A stretch of DNA of 36,773 nt from an uncultured Bacteroidales bacterium (GTDB lineage: Bacteria; Bacteroidota; Bacteroidia; Bacteroidales; P3): positions 1 to 36,773 of the forward strand of contig CALDHX010000076.1 in the NCBI GenBank assembly GCA_937901525.1, in the 5' to 3' direction. This document shows, piece after piece, positions 23,348 through 32,936 of the stretch. Both the position numbers and the translations under genes were made by a program. How positions within the stretch are numbered: position 1 is the first letter of the stretch; the number at the start of each line of letters is the position of its first letter. Under the pieces are notes generated by a model. That model was given only the letters and a program-made list of their open reading frames with translations, was not told where the DNA came from and made no database searches.

Positions 23348-24304
23348 ATGAAATACTCAATAGGAATTGATATAGGAGGAACAAACACTTGCTTTGGATT
23401 GGTAAATGAAAATGCAGAAATAATATATCAAAGTGCAATAAAGACAAAGAATTTTCCTGTTTTAGAGGATTATCTAACCGAATTAGTAAAGCAAATAAAA
23501 GACTTAATTGCACATTGTCCTGAGCCTGAAAATATTTTAGGTGTAGGAATTGGAGCACCTAATGGAAATTTTTACAAAGGCTCGATTGAACTTGCTCCAA
23601 ACCTACCTTTCAAAGGCATTATCCCTATGAAAAACATGTTAGAGATGCTTTTGCTCAATGAAGGTTGGAATTTAAGGGTTGTATTAACGAATGATGCAAA
23701 CGCAGCTGGCATTGGAGAAATGATTTATGGCGCAGCAAAGGGAGTAAACGACTTTATTTTGATTACTCTTGGCACAGGAGTTGGCAGTGCTATTGTTTCA
23801 AATGGCAAAATGATTTACGGACATGACGGATTTGCAGGAGAAGTTGGGCATACTATTGTTCAAATTGGCGGAAGAGAGTGTGGTTGTGGACGAAAAGGCT
23901 GTTTGGAAACTTATTCTTCTGCAACAGGGATAAGACGAACAGCATTAAAACTTCTTCAAAAAGACATGACACCGTCTTTGCTTAGAGAATTGAACCCTGA
24001 TGAAATAAACGGATACACAATTTGCGAGGCTGCAAGAAAAAATGATGCTTTGGCATTAGAATGTATTGACCTTACTGCAAAAATGCTTGCAATTGGTTTG
24101 GCGAATGCTGTTGCTATTACATCGCCTCAAAAGATTATTTTTTCTGGTGGACTAAGTCAAGCTGGCGATTTATTGCTTAATCCTTTTAAAAAATACTTAG
24201 AAGAAAATCTTTACCCTGTTTTTCGTGGAAAAATAGTGGTTGAACAATCGGCTTTAAAAGAAAACGACACTGCTATCTTAGGAGCAGCAGCCTTAACTTA
24301 TTAG
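23348..24304 (+). CDS. ROK-family sugar kinase (glucokinase-like)
   Basis: A 318-residue ROK kinase. The phosphate-binding loop is GIDIGGTNTCFGLV (6-19), and the substrate region reads GVGIGAPNGNFYKGSIELAPNLP. The catalytic Asp116 is in TNDANAA, the second ATP loop is LGTGVGSAIV, and the zinc motif GHTIVQIGGRECGCGRKGCLE holds His168, Cys178, Cys180 and Cys185. It should phosphorylate a hexose at C6. Glucose is the default for this subgroup, but the next two genes encode mannosidases, so mannose is also plausible. No DNA-binding N terminus is present, so it is a kinase and not a ROK repressor. The next start lies 4 bases on. Confidence 0.92.
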   Translation: MKYSIGIDIGGTNTCFGLVNENAEIIYQSAIKTKNFPVLEDYLTELVKQIKDLIAHCPEPENILGVGIGAPNGNFYKGSIELAPNLPFKGIIPMKNMLEMLLLNEGWNLRVVLTNDANAAGIGEMIYGAAKGVNDFILITLGTGVGSAIVSNGKMIYGHDGFAGEVGHTIVQIGGRECGCGRKGCLETYSSATGIRRTALKLLQKDMTPSLLRELNPDEINGYTICEAARKNDALALECIDLTAKMLAIGLANAVAITSPQKIIFSGGLSQAGDLLLNPFKKYLEENLYPVFRGKIVVEQSALKENDTAILGAAALTY

Positions 24305-24308
24305 AATT

Positions 24309-26597
24309 ATGAAGAAAATATTGTTTTTCACAATAATTGCTTTATTGTGTTGGAATTTCTCTTTTGCTCAAACGATTCAAATCAACAACGGTGTTTTGAT
24401 TTGCAATAATGAAGTTTTCAAAATACACGATGACAAGACTAATATCTATGATTTGCTTGCAGAAAAAAGAAATGAAAATATGTTCTTTGGAGCAAACGAG
24501 GAGAATTATTCGTTTTTAGATACTTGTCATTTGACCTATGTTTTAAATTTCGAGGTCGATAAAGCTCTTTTAAAGAAAGATATTATTCGTTTGAAGTTTG
24601 ATTACATAGATACTTATGCTAAAATCATTCTTAACGGAAAAGAAATTGCTCAAACAAAGAATGCTTTTCGTTCTTATGAGTTTGATGTAAAGAAGTTTTT
24701 GAAAAAAGGAGCAAATGAATTGATTGTAGAGATTGAACCTATATATCAAAAATGGCAAGCTGTAAATAGTGATGATTTTAACATACTTCATTCAGAAAAA
24801 AGGGCTGTTTTCCGTAAGGCTGCTTTTCAATTTGGTTGGGATTGGGCTCCTCGACAACTTGCAGGTGAGATTTCTTTTCCTGTTTGCTTGACTTTTGAGG
24901 ACGAAAAGGAATATTTAAGATTTGCAAGTGTGCAAACAGAGGCAATTTCGGAAGAAGTGGCAAATATGCTTCTTACTGTTAAAACCGAATTTCTTAAAGA
25001 TGAAAAATACAATCTTAAACTTGCCTACTCTACTTCTGATAACAAAACAACAATTTTGGATTTAGGAGAATTAAGTCTTGAAAATTCAAAAGATAATCTT
25101 TCTTTATTTAGATTCAATGTAGAGAATCCTCAACTTTGGTTCCCTAATGGTTATGGTAATCCTACGCTTTATGAGGCTACAATTTATCTTTATAATAAGG
25201 AGTCTATATGTTTAGATAGTGTAAAGACAAGATTTGGAATTAGAACAATAGAACTTTCTCAGAAAAAGGATAAATATGGTAGTGAGTTTTGCTTTATTGT
25301 AAACGGAATGCCAATTTTTGCAAAGGGTGCTAACCTTGTGCCTTCTGCAATGCACAAAGAAAGATATGAAGGAATGGCTAAGCATATTGATTTGGTAAAA
25401 GAATGTAATATGAATATGCTTAGAGTTTGGGGAGGTGGATATTATGTTGATGAACAAATGTATGAGGCTTGCGATGAGAATGGAATTTTAATTTGGCAAG
25501 ACTTTCCTTTTGCGTGTGCTTTGTATCCTGCTACAAAGGATTACTTAACAGAGGTTGAAGCTGAGGCTCGTCAAAATGTTTTAAGAATTTCCTCACATCC
25601 TTCTTTGGCTGTATGGTGCGGAAACAACGAAATTTGGGAAGGTTGGGGCAATTGGTCTTGGGACAAAGAGGTTAAAGACACTGCTCTTGCTGTTAAAAAC
25701 TATAATACTTTGTTTCGTGAGCTTCTTCCAAATATTGTAAATGAATATTGCCCTACAATAGATTATACTCATTCGTCTCCGCTTAATGGTTGGGGAAGAA
25801 AAGAAAGTCTTACCGAGGGTGATTGTCATTATTGGGGCGTTTGGTGGGGCGATTCTGTGTTTGAAACCTACACAAGAAAGGTTCCTCGATTTATGAGTGA
25901 GTATGGTTTTCAATCTTCTCCTAATAAAAAAACAGTAGAGAAGTATTTTACTTTGCCTTATTCAAAAGAGAATAAAGGTTTTGCTATACATCAAAAACAT
26001 AATCGTGGATTTGAATTGATTGAAAATAGAATTTTAGAACGTTTTGACTCTTATTCAAAAGATGAAGACTACATAAATAAAACTTCTATTGTGGCATCGG
26101 AGGCTTTTTCTATTGGAATAGAGTCGCATCTTCGTGCTATGCCTTATTGTATGGGTAGTTTAACTTGGCAACTCAATGAGCCTTATCCTGCAATTGGGTG
26201 GAGTTGTATAGATGTTGAATATTTAAAGAAAGATGTTTATCATACAATTCAAAAAGCCTTTGCACCTGTGGTAATAAGCATTGATAAATACTCTTGTCAA
26301 GATACCTTATATATATATGTAATAAATACATCTTGGAATGATGTTGAAATGGATTTATCAGGTAAGATAACTGATTGCGATAATACTGCAATGTATTCTT
26401 TTGAAATAGAATCCCAAATTCTTCCTCAAATGAAAAGTGTTTGCGTCTTGGAAATAGCAAAAAAAGATATTGGTTATTATGAGGAAAACATGGCTAAAAT
26501 AGAGGTTATCGGTACTTATAAAGATAAAAACAATAATTTAATAAAAATAGATAATAGTTCGTATTTTGTTTATCCCAAATATTTAAAATGTAATTAA
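24309..26597 (+). CDS. Exported GH2 beta-mannosidase
   Basis: A 762-residue glycoside hydrolase with signal peptide MKKILFFTIIALLCWNFSFAQ. The N-terminal sugar-binding domain leads to FRKAAFQFGWDWAPR, a block characteristic of the beta-mannosidase branch of family GH2. An immunoglobulin-like domain and the TIM barrel follow. The acid/base Glu441 is in VWCGNNEIWEGW, and the nucleophile Glu531 is in PRFMSEYGFQS; the SLTWQLNEPYPAIGWS block also fits. It should release beta-linked mannose, for example from the N-glycan core or mannan oligosaccharides, in the periplasm or at the surface. It is somewhat shorter than many homologues (about 850). It sits 2 bases before the GH92 gene. Confidence 0.93.
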   Translation: MKKILFFTIIALLCWNFSFAQTIQINNGVLICNNEVFKIHDDKTNIYDLLAEKRNENMFFGANEENYSFLDTCHLTYVLNFEVDKALLKKDIIRLKFDYIDTYAKIILNGKEIAQTKNAFRSYEFDVKKFLKKGANELIVEIEPIYQKWQAVNSDDFNILHSEKRAVFRKAAFQFGWDWAPRQLAGEISFPVCLTFEDEKEYLRFASVQTEAISEEVANMLLTVKTEFLKDEKYNLKLAYSTSDNKTTILDLGELSLENSKDNLSLFRFNVENPQLWFPNGYGNPTLYEATIYLYNKESICLDSVKTRFGIRTIELSQKKDKYGSEFCFIVNGMPIFAKGANLVPSAMHKERYEGMAKHIDLVKECNMNMLRVWGGGYYVDEQMYEACDENGILIWQDFPFACALYPATKDYLTEVEAEARQNVLRISSHPSLAVWCGNNEIWEGWGNWSWDKEVKDTALAVKNYNTLFRELLPNIVNEYCPTIDYTHSSPLNGWGRKESLTEGDCHYWGVWWGDSVFETYTRKVPRFMSEYGFQSSPNKKTVEKYFTLPYSKENKGFAIHQKHNRGFELIENRILERFDSYSKDEDYINKTSIVASEAFSIGIESHLRAMPYCMGSLTWQLNEPYPAIGWSCIDVEYLKKDVYHTIQKAFAPVVISIDKYSCQDTLYIYVINTSWNDVEMDLSGKITDCDNTAMYSFEIESQILPQMKSVCVLEIAKKDIGYYEENMAKIEVIGTYKDKNNNLIKIDNSSYFVYPKYLKCN

Positions 26598-26599
26598 GA

Positions 26600-29482
26600 A
26601 TGAAAAAGATTTTTCTAACACTTAGCCTATGTTTATTGGTATTTATTGCCAAAGGACAAAACAATCAAACACAATATTATAAATCAGTCAATCCTTTTAT
26701 TGGAACGGATTTTCACGGACACACTTATCCTGGTGCAATAGCACCTTTTGGAATGGTGCAACTTTCTCCTGACACTCGTCTTGATGGTTGGGACGGTTGT
26801 AGTGCTTATCATTATTCTGATAATGTAATATATGGTTTTTCTCACACTCACCTTTCTGGTACGGGTTGTTCTGATTATGGAGATTTTCTTTTTACTCCTA
26901 CTATGAAAAGTTTTAATAGCAAGGATTTTATCTTGAATTTCTCCCACAAAGACGAATATGCTCACGCAGGATATTATAGAGTAGAAGCATATAATGAAGA
27001 TAAAATTATTTCAGAGCTTACTGCATCGGAGCGAGCTGGCTATCACAAATACACTTTCCCTAAAAACGGAAAGAAAAAAGCAATAGTAATTGACTTTAAG
27101 CATAGAGATAAGCTTTTGGATATGAGCTATAAAATAGTGAATCAAAACACTGTTATAGGATATAGACGTTCTGAGGCTTGGAATACGGATCAGAGAATTT
27201 ATTTTGCTGCACAATTCAACTGCGAAATAGCAAATAGCAAATTCGATGAGCAAAGCAAGAGATTATTCCTTGATTTTGGAAATTCAGATAGCGAAGAAAA
27301 CAATTCAATAGAGGCTATTGTTGCAATTTCTTCTGTTGATGAGAGCGGTGCTATAAATAATTTACATGCTGAGACTTTCAAATCTTTTGAAGATGCAAAG
27401 AAAAATGCAGAGCAACTTTGGAATAAAGAACTCGGAAAAATAGAGATTGAAAGCAAAGACAAGGAAAAAACCATTACTTTCTATACTGCGTTGTATCACT
27501 GTATGGTTGCACCAAATCTTTACTCAGACGTAGATGGAAAATACAGAGGAATGGATAACAAAATCTATACAACAGATAATTATAATCGTTACACAGTATT
27601 TTCTTTGTGGGATACATATCGTACACTTCACCCTTTGCTTGCGCTAATTGATAGAGAAAGAAGTTTAGACTTTGCAAAAACTTCATTAGACATATATAAA
27701 CAAAGCGGATTCTTACCAATGTGGGAGTTAGCTTCGTTTGAAACTTATTGTATGATAGGAATGCACGGAATAAGTATGATGGCAGACCTTTATACAAAAG
27801 GAATAATTCACGATAAAGACTTAACCTTAGAATCAATGTTAGGTTCAATGGACAAAAAGAAGTTCGGATTTGATTATTTCCTTGAAAACGGTTTCATTTC
27901 TTCAGACAAAGAACACGAAAGCGTATCAAAAACTGTTGAATATGCTTACAATATGTATTGCGTTGCTAAGATTGCTCAATTGCAAAATAAGAAAGATGTT
28001 TACAATTCAATGATTACAAAGGCGCAATACTACAAAAATCTTTTCAATCCAAACAACACATTTATCCAACCAAAAGAAAACGGTCGTTTTATGCCTAATT
28101 TCAATCCTACTCAAATAGATCAAAACTATACTGAGGGAAATGGTTGGCATTATACTTTTTATACTCCTGGCGATGTAAACGGTTTGATTGAAATGATGGG
28201 AGGAGACGCTAAGTTTTGCGAAAAATTAGATTCTTGTTTCTTTACAAACGAAAAAACAACAGGTAGAGACCAAGCCGATGTTACAGGATTAATCGGTCAA
28301 TACTGCCACGGAAACGAACCAAGCCAACACACAGCTTATTTATATGCCTATTCTGGTCAAGCATACAAAACACAAGAATTGGTAAGACAAATCCTAACAA
28401 CTCTATACACCTCTAAACCTGATGGAATATGTGGAAACGATGATGTTGGTCAAATGTCAGCTTGGTATGTTATGAGTGCAATGGGATTTTATCCTGTTTG
28501 CCCTGTGGATAATCAATATGTATTTGCTTCTCCTTTGTTTGAAAAAATCACAATGCACTTAGAAAATGGCAAAGACTTAATAATAGAGGCACCAAATGCA
28601 GAAAACACACCATACGTTAAAGCAATAAAACTAAATGGTAAAGACTACAACAAATCTTTCATTAATTATGAGGACATAAAGAATGGAGGAAAACTTCAAT
28701 TCACAATGAGCTATAAAGCAGTCAAAGACTTCGCAACTGCAAAAGAAGACAGACCATATAGCAAGATAGAAAACGAATATTTTTGCACAACTCCATACAT
28801 TTCATACGAAGGCACAGGAACATTTACTAAAAAATTAGAAGTAAATTTCAAAGCCTACAACCCAAAAGACACAATATACGTTTCTTTATCTAATGGAAAG
28901 AACTACACTTTTGTAGGAAAAGGCAAATTGAAATTAAAAGAAAGCGTAACAATTACAGCATACGCTCAAAACAAAGGCAAATCCCAAGAAATAGAATGTA
29001 AACTTTACAAAATACCTGCAGGAAGAAGCGTAAAGGTTCTAACAGATGTCAACTCTCAATACACAGCTTCTGGCGACAATGCCTTAATTGACTTAAAAAG
29101 AGGTAACGATAATTGGAAACTTGGTTGTTGGCAAGGATATTGGGGCGAAGACTTAGAAGCAATTGTTGATTTAGGAAAAAAACAAAACATAAAAAGAGTT
29201 GGAGGAAACTTTATTCAAGATCAAAGAAGTTGGATTTTTATGCCTACAAAAGTAGAATACTATATTTCTGACAATGGAATTGATTTTCAACTCTTAGAAA
29301 TAGTTGAAAATGACGTTGACCAAAAGATAGATTCTTGTATAACTAAAACATTCTTTACAAACAAAGAATTTTCGGCTCGTTATATAAAAATTAAAGCTTA
29401 TAATCTTGGCGTAAATCCTCAATGGCATCTTTCGGCAGGAGAAAAATCTTGGTTGTTCATTGACGAAATAGTAATAGAATAA
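26600..29482 (+). CDS. Exported GH92 alpha-mannosidase
   Basis: A 960-residue protein with signal peptide MKKIFLTLSLCLLVFIAKGQ. The GH92 domain starts at VNPFIGTDFHGHTYPGA and covers about 25-700. It includes GFSHTHLSGTGCSDYGD, WDTYRTLHPLL, NYTEGNGWHYTFYTPGD (probable catalytic acid Glu512) and GNDDVGQMSAWYVMSAMGFYPVCP (candidate base Asp614 or Asp615). GH92 enzymes are calcium-dependent exo-alpha-mannosidases acting on N-glycans and yeast mannan. A C-terminal region of about 200 residues adds a chitobiase-C-like segment and a galactose-binding-like (F5/8 type C) domain. The paired GH2 gene suggests stepwise removal of alpha- and then beta-mannose, with the ROK kinase possibly using the sugar. 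No susC/susD pair is in the window. Confidence 0.95.
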   Translation: MKKIFLTLSLCLLVFIAKGQNNQTQYYKSVNPFIGTDFHGHTYPGAIAPFGMVQLSPDTRLDGWDGCSAYHYSDNVIYGFSHTHLSGTGCSDYGDFLFTPTMKSFNSKDFILNFSHKDEYAHAGYYRVEAYNEDKIISELTASERAGYHKYTFPKNGKKKAIVIDFKHRDKLLDMSYKIVNQNTVIGYRRSEAWNTDQRIYFAAQFNCEIANSKFDEQSKRLFLDFGNSDSEENNSIEAIVAISSVDESGAINNLHAETFKSFEDAKKNAEQLWNKELGKIEIESKDKEKTITFYTALYHCMVAPNLYSDVDGKYRGMDNKIYTTDNYNRYTVFSLWDTYRTLHPLLALIDRERSLDFAKTSLDIYKQSGFLPMWELASFETYCMIGMHGISMMADLYTKGIIHDKDLTLESMLGSMDKKKFGFDYFLENGFISSDKEHESVSKTVEYAYNMYCVAKIAQLQNKKDVYNSMITKAQYYKNLFNPNNTFIQPKENGRFMPNFNPTQIDQNYTEGNGWHYTFYTPGDVNGLIEMMGGDAKFCEKLDSCFFTNEKTTGRDQADVTGLIGQYCHGNEPSQHTAYLYAYSGQAYKTQELVRQILTTLYTSKPDGICGNDDVGQMSAWYVMSAMGFYPVCPVDNQYVFASPLFEKITMHLENGKDLIIEAPNAENTPYVKAIKLNGKDYNKSFINYEDIKNGGKLQFTMSYKAVKDFATAKEDRPYSKIENEYFCTTPYISYEGTGTFTKKLEVNFKAYNPKDTIYVSLSNGKNYTFVGKGKLKLKESVTITAYAQNKGKSQEIECKLYKIPAGRSVKVLTDVNSQYTASGDNALIDLKRGNDNWKLGCWQGYWGEDLEAIVDLGKKQNIKRVGGNFIQDQRSWIFMPTKVEYYISDNGIDFQLLEIVENDVDQKIDSCITKTFFTNKEFSARYIKIKAYNLGVNPQWHLSAGEKSWLFIDEIVIE

Positions 29483-29489
29483 TAAGAAA

Positions 29490-29993
29490 ATGACAAAAAT
29501 AGGTGTAATGAGTGATTCTCACTCTCTAATACCAAAACAAATCTATTCTTTCTTTGAAGATGTGGATTTAATACTTCATTGCGGCGATATTGGATCTTCC
29601 GATGCTCTTTGCGAACTAAGGATATTCAAACCCACTATCGCCGTTTGGGGTAATTGCGATAGCAGATACGAACTTGAAGATGTAGCAGAATTTCAATCCT
29701 TAGAAATTGAAAACACAAAAATTCTTATGACACATATAGGAGGCTATCCAAAACATTACCCAGAACACATTAGAAAAAAGCTACAAGAAGAAAAGCCTGA
29801 CATATTTCTTTGTGGTCATTCACACATTTTAAAAATCATATACGACAAAGAATTTGATTTACTCCACATAAACCCCGGAGCATGTGGAAGACAAGGCTTT
29901 CACTTAAAATCTACATTAGTAAAGTTTTGTCTTGACAACGGCAAAGCAAAAGATTTAGATATTATGGAATTTGAAAAAAACAACATAAAATGA
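29490..29993 (+). CDS. YfcE/MJ0936-type metallophosphodiesterase
   Basis: A 167-residue calcineurin-like phosphoesterase of the small YfcE/MJ0936 class, a two-metal hydrolase of phosphodiesters whose natural substrate is uncertain. The five metal motifs occur in order: SDSHS (Asp9, His11), HCGDIGS, WGNCDSR, MTHIGGYP and CGHSHI, ending with the typical HINPGACGRQG. No signal peptide, so cytoplasmic. It follows the GH92 gene by 7 bases and overlaps the DUF6089-like gene by 4 (ATGA), so it is part of the same transcript. It has no obvious functional link to the mannosidases. Confidence 0.93.
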   Translation: MTKIGVMSDSHSLIPKQIYSFFEDVDLILHCGDIGSSDALCELRIFKPTIAVWGNCDSRYELEDVAEFQSLEIENTKILMTHIGGYPKHYPEHIRKKLQEEKPDIFLCGHSHILKIIYDKEFDLLHINPGACGRQGFHLKSTLVKFCLDNGKAKDLDIMEFEKNNIK

Positions 29994-30868
29994 AAAAACT
30001 AATCACATTTATTATTTTATTAAATATTTGTTTAATAACAAACGCACAATTACATAAATTAGAAATCGGAGCAACTATTGGCGGTAGTAATTACGTAGGA
30101 GACATAAACTCTGCCTTTAACAGCAATCAAGAAAACAAACAATGGAATCAATTTGAATCGAGTTTTGACTTCTACAACGTTAATATAATGTGGGGAATTA
30201 TGGCTCGCTATAATTTCAATTCACGTTGGGTTTTAAATACCAGCTTTTGCCTAACAAAATTAGAAGGATTTGATTCCTATTTCAACAATCCAAGAAACCT
30301 AAGCTTTTACTCCGACATAAAAGAATTTAGTATGGTTGTAGAATTTAACTTCTTAGACTATCAAACAGGCAGTAAGCAACATAGAATTGCACCATATATT
30401 TTTGTTGGTTTAGCAGGATTTCACTTCAATCCAAAAACAGATATAATAAACCCTATAAGCCAAATAGAAGAATCAATAGAATTGCAACCACTCAATACAG
30501 AAGGACAAGGTATGCCAGGATACAACAAACCATATTCACGTTATAGTTTAGCAATTCCATTTGGTTTAGGTTGCAAATTTAGTCTTAGCGAATACATATC
30601 AATAGGTTTACAATGGGGATTTAGAAAAACCTTTACAGATTACATAGATGACATCAGCACAAAATACGTTGATCACGGCACAATGATAGAATGGGCAGGA
30701 GAACTTGGAGCTGCCGCAGCCGATCGTACACATGAATTAGAGGGAAGAGAAGGTTACTACAATCAACACAACCTTTCTCGCGGAAATGAAAAGAATAAAG
30801 ATTGGTATAATTTCTTTGGAATTACCATAACAACAAAACTTTCCAACGGAAAGGGGAAATGTTTGTAG
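29990..30868 (+). CDS. DUF6089-like outer-membrane barrel protein
   Basis: A 292-residue protein with signal peptide MKKLITFIILLNICLITNAQ. The mature start LHKLEIGATIGGSNYVGDIN and the repeated strands ARYNFNSRWVLNTSFCL, IAPYIFVGLAGFHFNP and GLQWGFRKTFTDYIDDIS resemble the Bacteroidota family DUF6089, predicted outer-membrane barrels. In other genomes that family is found near cell-envelope genes. Function is unknown. It is the last gene of the dapB series, overlapping the phosphodiesterase gene by 4 bases. AACAAAA and TTTTGTT downstream (about 30875-30890) could form a weak AT-only hairpin. Confidence 0.8.
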   Translation: MKKLITFIILLNICLITNAQLHKLEIGATIGGSNYVGDINSAFNSNQENKQWNQFESSFDFYNVNIMWGIMARYNFNSRWVLNTSFCLTKLEGFDSYFNNPRNLSFYSDIKEFSMVVEFNFLDYQTGSKQHRIAPYIFVGLAGFHFNPKTDIINPISQIEESIELQPLNTEGQGMPGYNKPYSRYSLAIPFGLGCKFSLSEYISIGLQWGFRKTFTDYIDDISTKYVDHGTMIEWAGELGAAAADRTHELEGREGYYNQHNLSRGNEKNKDWYNFFGITITTKLSNGKGKCL

Positions 30869-30885
30869 ATTTTAACAAAAAAATT

Positions 30886-30915
30886 TTGTTTTTCTATTAA
30901 TTTTTATTAGTTTTG
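30886..30915 (+). promoter_or_regulatory. Full promoter of the OmpA-family gene
   Basis: TTG at 30886-30888, a 19-nt spacer, then TAGTTTTG at 30908-30915 match the consensus. The ATG lies 26 nt after the box. Confidence 0.8.
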
Positions 30916-30941
30916 TCGCATAAATTAAAATAATTACGATC

Positions 30942-32210
30942 ATGAAAAAAATAATATTATTCCTCCTTGTCATAGTACTTAGCTTTGGAATTTGTGCCCA
31001 AAACAAAAGTAAGAAAAAGAAACCAAAAAAGCCTGCACCTGCTGCACCTGTTGAAGTAGTTCTACCAGACAGATGTTCAGATTGTCTTTTCCCTGTAACA
31101 TTGCAAGCCGATGTTGCATTTGGACCAACAGAACCATTAAGAGGTCCTGGTTACATAAACGAAGTTAAAAGAGATGCACAAACAAAGAATGTATTTGAAT
31201 CAGAGCACAACTCAATTTGGTATTCCCTAACAATACCTTATGACGGAAAGTTATTAATTGACATCACTCCAAAAAGTTTTTCTGATGATTATGACTTTAT
31301 TGTCTATAAATACACCGACAAATACTTTTGCAATCGCGTAGAAAGAAACAGAGTAAAGCCTATTCGTAGCGTTCAATCAATTGCAAACACAACAACAAAA
31401 GGCAAAACAGGGCTTTCATTAAAGAGCAACACTGCACACATTGCAAAAGAATCCGATGAAGCATACGGAAAATACATAGATGTTAAAGCAGGCGAAACCT
31501 ATATCATAGTTGTAGATAATCTTAATGACGGAGGATTAGGACACACCATAGCTTGTGAAGTATGGACCAACTATTCCCCTCTTGTAATCAACCCTATTGA
31601 CAGTCTAAAACAACAAAGAACAACAGCAAAACTATATGTAAAAGAATTAGAGACACAAAGAGTTGTCATAGACAAAGAAAACGCTGGCTCAACCAGAATA
31701 AAGCTATTACCAGAAAAGACTTACGAAATAGTTTTAAGCAAAGAAGGATTCTTTAATTACACAAGAACAATCTCTCACGCACAAGCAATTGGAAAAGACA
31801 CCATTCTTTCAGCTCGACTTGTAGAAATAAAAGCAGGCTCTCCACTACCAATAAACGGAGACCTATACTTTGATGACGATATAGCAGGAGGATTAATCCT
31901 TATGCAAGAATGCCACAGAGCATTAGACGAAGTTGTAAAATCATTAAAACAATACCCTCAAATAAATGTCAATATAATAGGAAGAGTCATGACCGAGGGG
32001 TTAAATGTTAAAAAAGACAATCAAATAACAAAAGAAAGAGCCGATGCAATTAAGAAATACTTAGTTGCACAAGGCATTGCAGAAAGCCGAATAACAACAA
32101 GAGGTTCATCAATTAAAGAATTGGAAGCACAAATAAAAGAACAATCAAAATATAGAAACAAAACACTAAACCCACCTTGCGAAATAAAAATAGCAAAGAA
32201 AAACCCATAA
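30942..32210 (+). CDS. OmpA-family envelope protein with degenerate peptidoglycan-binding domain
   Basis: A 422-residue exported protein. The signal peptide (MKKIILFLLVIVLSFGICAQ) is followed by a Lys/Pro/Ala-rich linker (NKSKKKKPKKPAPAAP). Residues about 55-215 form a beta-rich PPC-like domain (SIWYSLTIPYDGKLLIDITP, DDYDFIVYKY, IVVDNLNDGG), followed by a carboxypeptidase-regulatory-like segment (about 225-290). Residues about 310-420 resemble an OmpA C-terminal domain (QINVNIIGRV ... ITKERADAIKKYLVAQGIAESRI). The usual GHTD motif reads GRVM, so the aspartate that holds diaminopimelate is missing, although the RAxAI arginine is kept. Peptidoglycan binding may be lost or altered. It has its own promoter and terminator. 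The domain boundaries are approximate. Confidence 0.83.
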   Translation: MKKIILFLLVIVLSFGICAQNKSKKKKPKKPAPAAPVEVVLPDRCSDCLFPVTLQADVAFGPTEPLRGPGYINEVKRDAQTKNVFESEHNSIWYSLTIPYDGKLLIDITPKSFSDDYDFIVYKYTDKYFCNRVERNRVKPIRSVQSIANTTTKGKTGLSLKSNTAHIAKESDEAYGKYIDVKAGETYIIVVDNLNDGGLGHTIACEVWTNYSPLVINPIDSLKQQRTTAKLYVKELETQRVVIDKENAGSTRIKLLPEKTYEIVLSKEGFFNYTRTISHAQAIGKDTILSARLVEIKAGSPLPINGDLYFDDDIAGGLILMQECHRALDEVVKSLKQYPQINVNIIGRVMTEGLNVKKDNQITKERADAIKKYLVAQGIAESRITTRGSSIKELEAQIKEQSKYRNKTLNPPCEIKIAKKNP

Positions 32211-32213
32211 ACA

Positions 32214-32256
32214 AAAATAAAGACGCTGTTAAAATATTAAACAGCGTCTTTATTTT
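32214..32256. terminator. Strong bidirectional terminator between the OmpA gene and phoU
   Basis: AAAATAAAGACGCTGTT (32214-32230) and AACAGCGTCTTTATTTT (32240-32256) form a perfect 17-bp stem around a 9-nt loop. A/T-runs on both sides make it symmetrical. The phoU stop codon lies in the loop, so this one hairpin serves both convergent genes. Confidence 0.95.
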
Positions 32257-32917
32257 GTTTAGAATGCTTTAAAACCTTTGCATCTAAGTAAAAGACTATT
32301 TCCTCGGAAATATTATCACACCTATCTCCTATTCTCTCTAATTTTCTTATAACCGAATGCAAATACAAATATTCCTGAGTTTTATCTGTACGTTTTTCAA
32401 TCATCTTAGACAACACCTCTACTGAATTATGATTGATTTCATCTACCAAATTATCTATTCCAAAGACCTGTGAAGCTTTTTCCGTATCTTCTTCCTCTAA
32501 TGCCTCTTTTGTTAAAGCGTACATATTTTTTACTTGCTTTAACATCTCTTCTAATCTCAAATTCTCCAAATCATTTTTTTCGAGCTCTTCACTCATATTC
32601 TTCAAAACAAAGATTGCAATTCCCTCTGCAAAATCAGCTATTCTTTCAAGATTGTTATTAATTTTAAGAATTGCCAATACCAAACGTAAATCTATTGCAA
32701 CAGGGTTATACAAAGCAATAAAATTCTCACACTGCGAATCAATCTTCAATTCCATTGCATTACACATCTTTTCTCTTGCAATCACCTCTCTTGCCAAAGC
32801 CTTATTACATGTAAGAAGTGCTTGACTACTTTTGTCAATTTGTTTACCAACCATTTGCCACATATCAGCCAATGATTCTTTTAAACTTCTGAGCTCTATA
32901 TCTATATGCTTTTCCAT
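32237..32917 (-). CDS. phoU: Phosphate signalling regulator PhoU
   Basis: A 226-residue all-helical protein that links the Pst transporter to the PhoR-type kinase and prevents phosphate-starvation signalling when phosphate is plentiful. Two repeats of a three-helix bundle are visible, each with a metal-binding E/DxxxD-type helix: NNLERIADFAEGIAIF in the first and RKLERIGDRCDNISEEIVFYL in the second. The start MEKHIDIELRSLKESLADMWQMVGKQIDKS fits the family. It is the last gene of the pst operon, 19 bases after pstB. No PhoR/PhoB pair is encoded in the window. Confidence 0.95.
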   Translation of the reverse strand: MEKHIDIELRSLKESLADMWQMVGKQIDKSSQALLTCNKALAREVIAREKMCNAMELKIDSQCENFIALYNPVAIDLRLVLAILKINNNLERIADFAEGIAIFVLKNMSEELEKNDLENLRLEEMLKQVKNMYALTKEALEEEDTEKASQVFGIDNLVDEINHNSVEVLSKMIEKRTDKTQEYLYLHSVIRKLERIGDRCDNISEEIVFYLDAKVLKHSKQNKDAV

Positions 32918-32936
32918 TCTTTTTTATTTTTCATTA

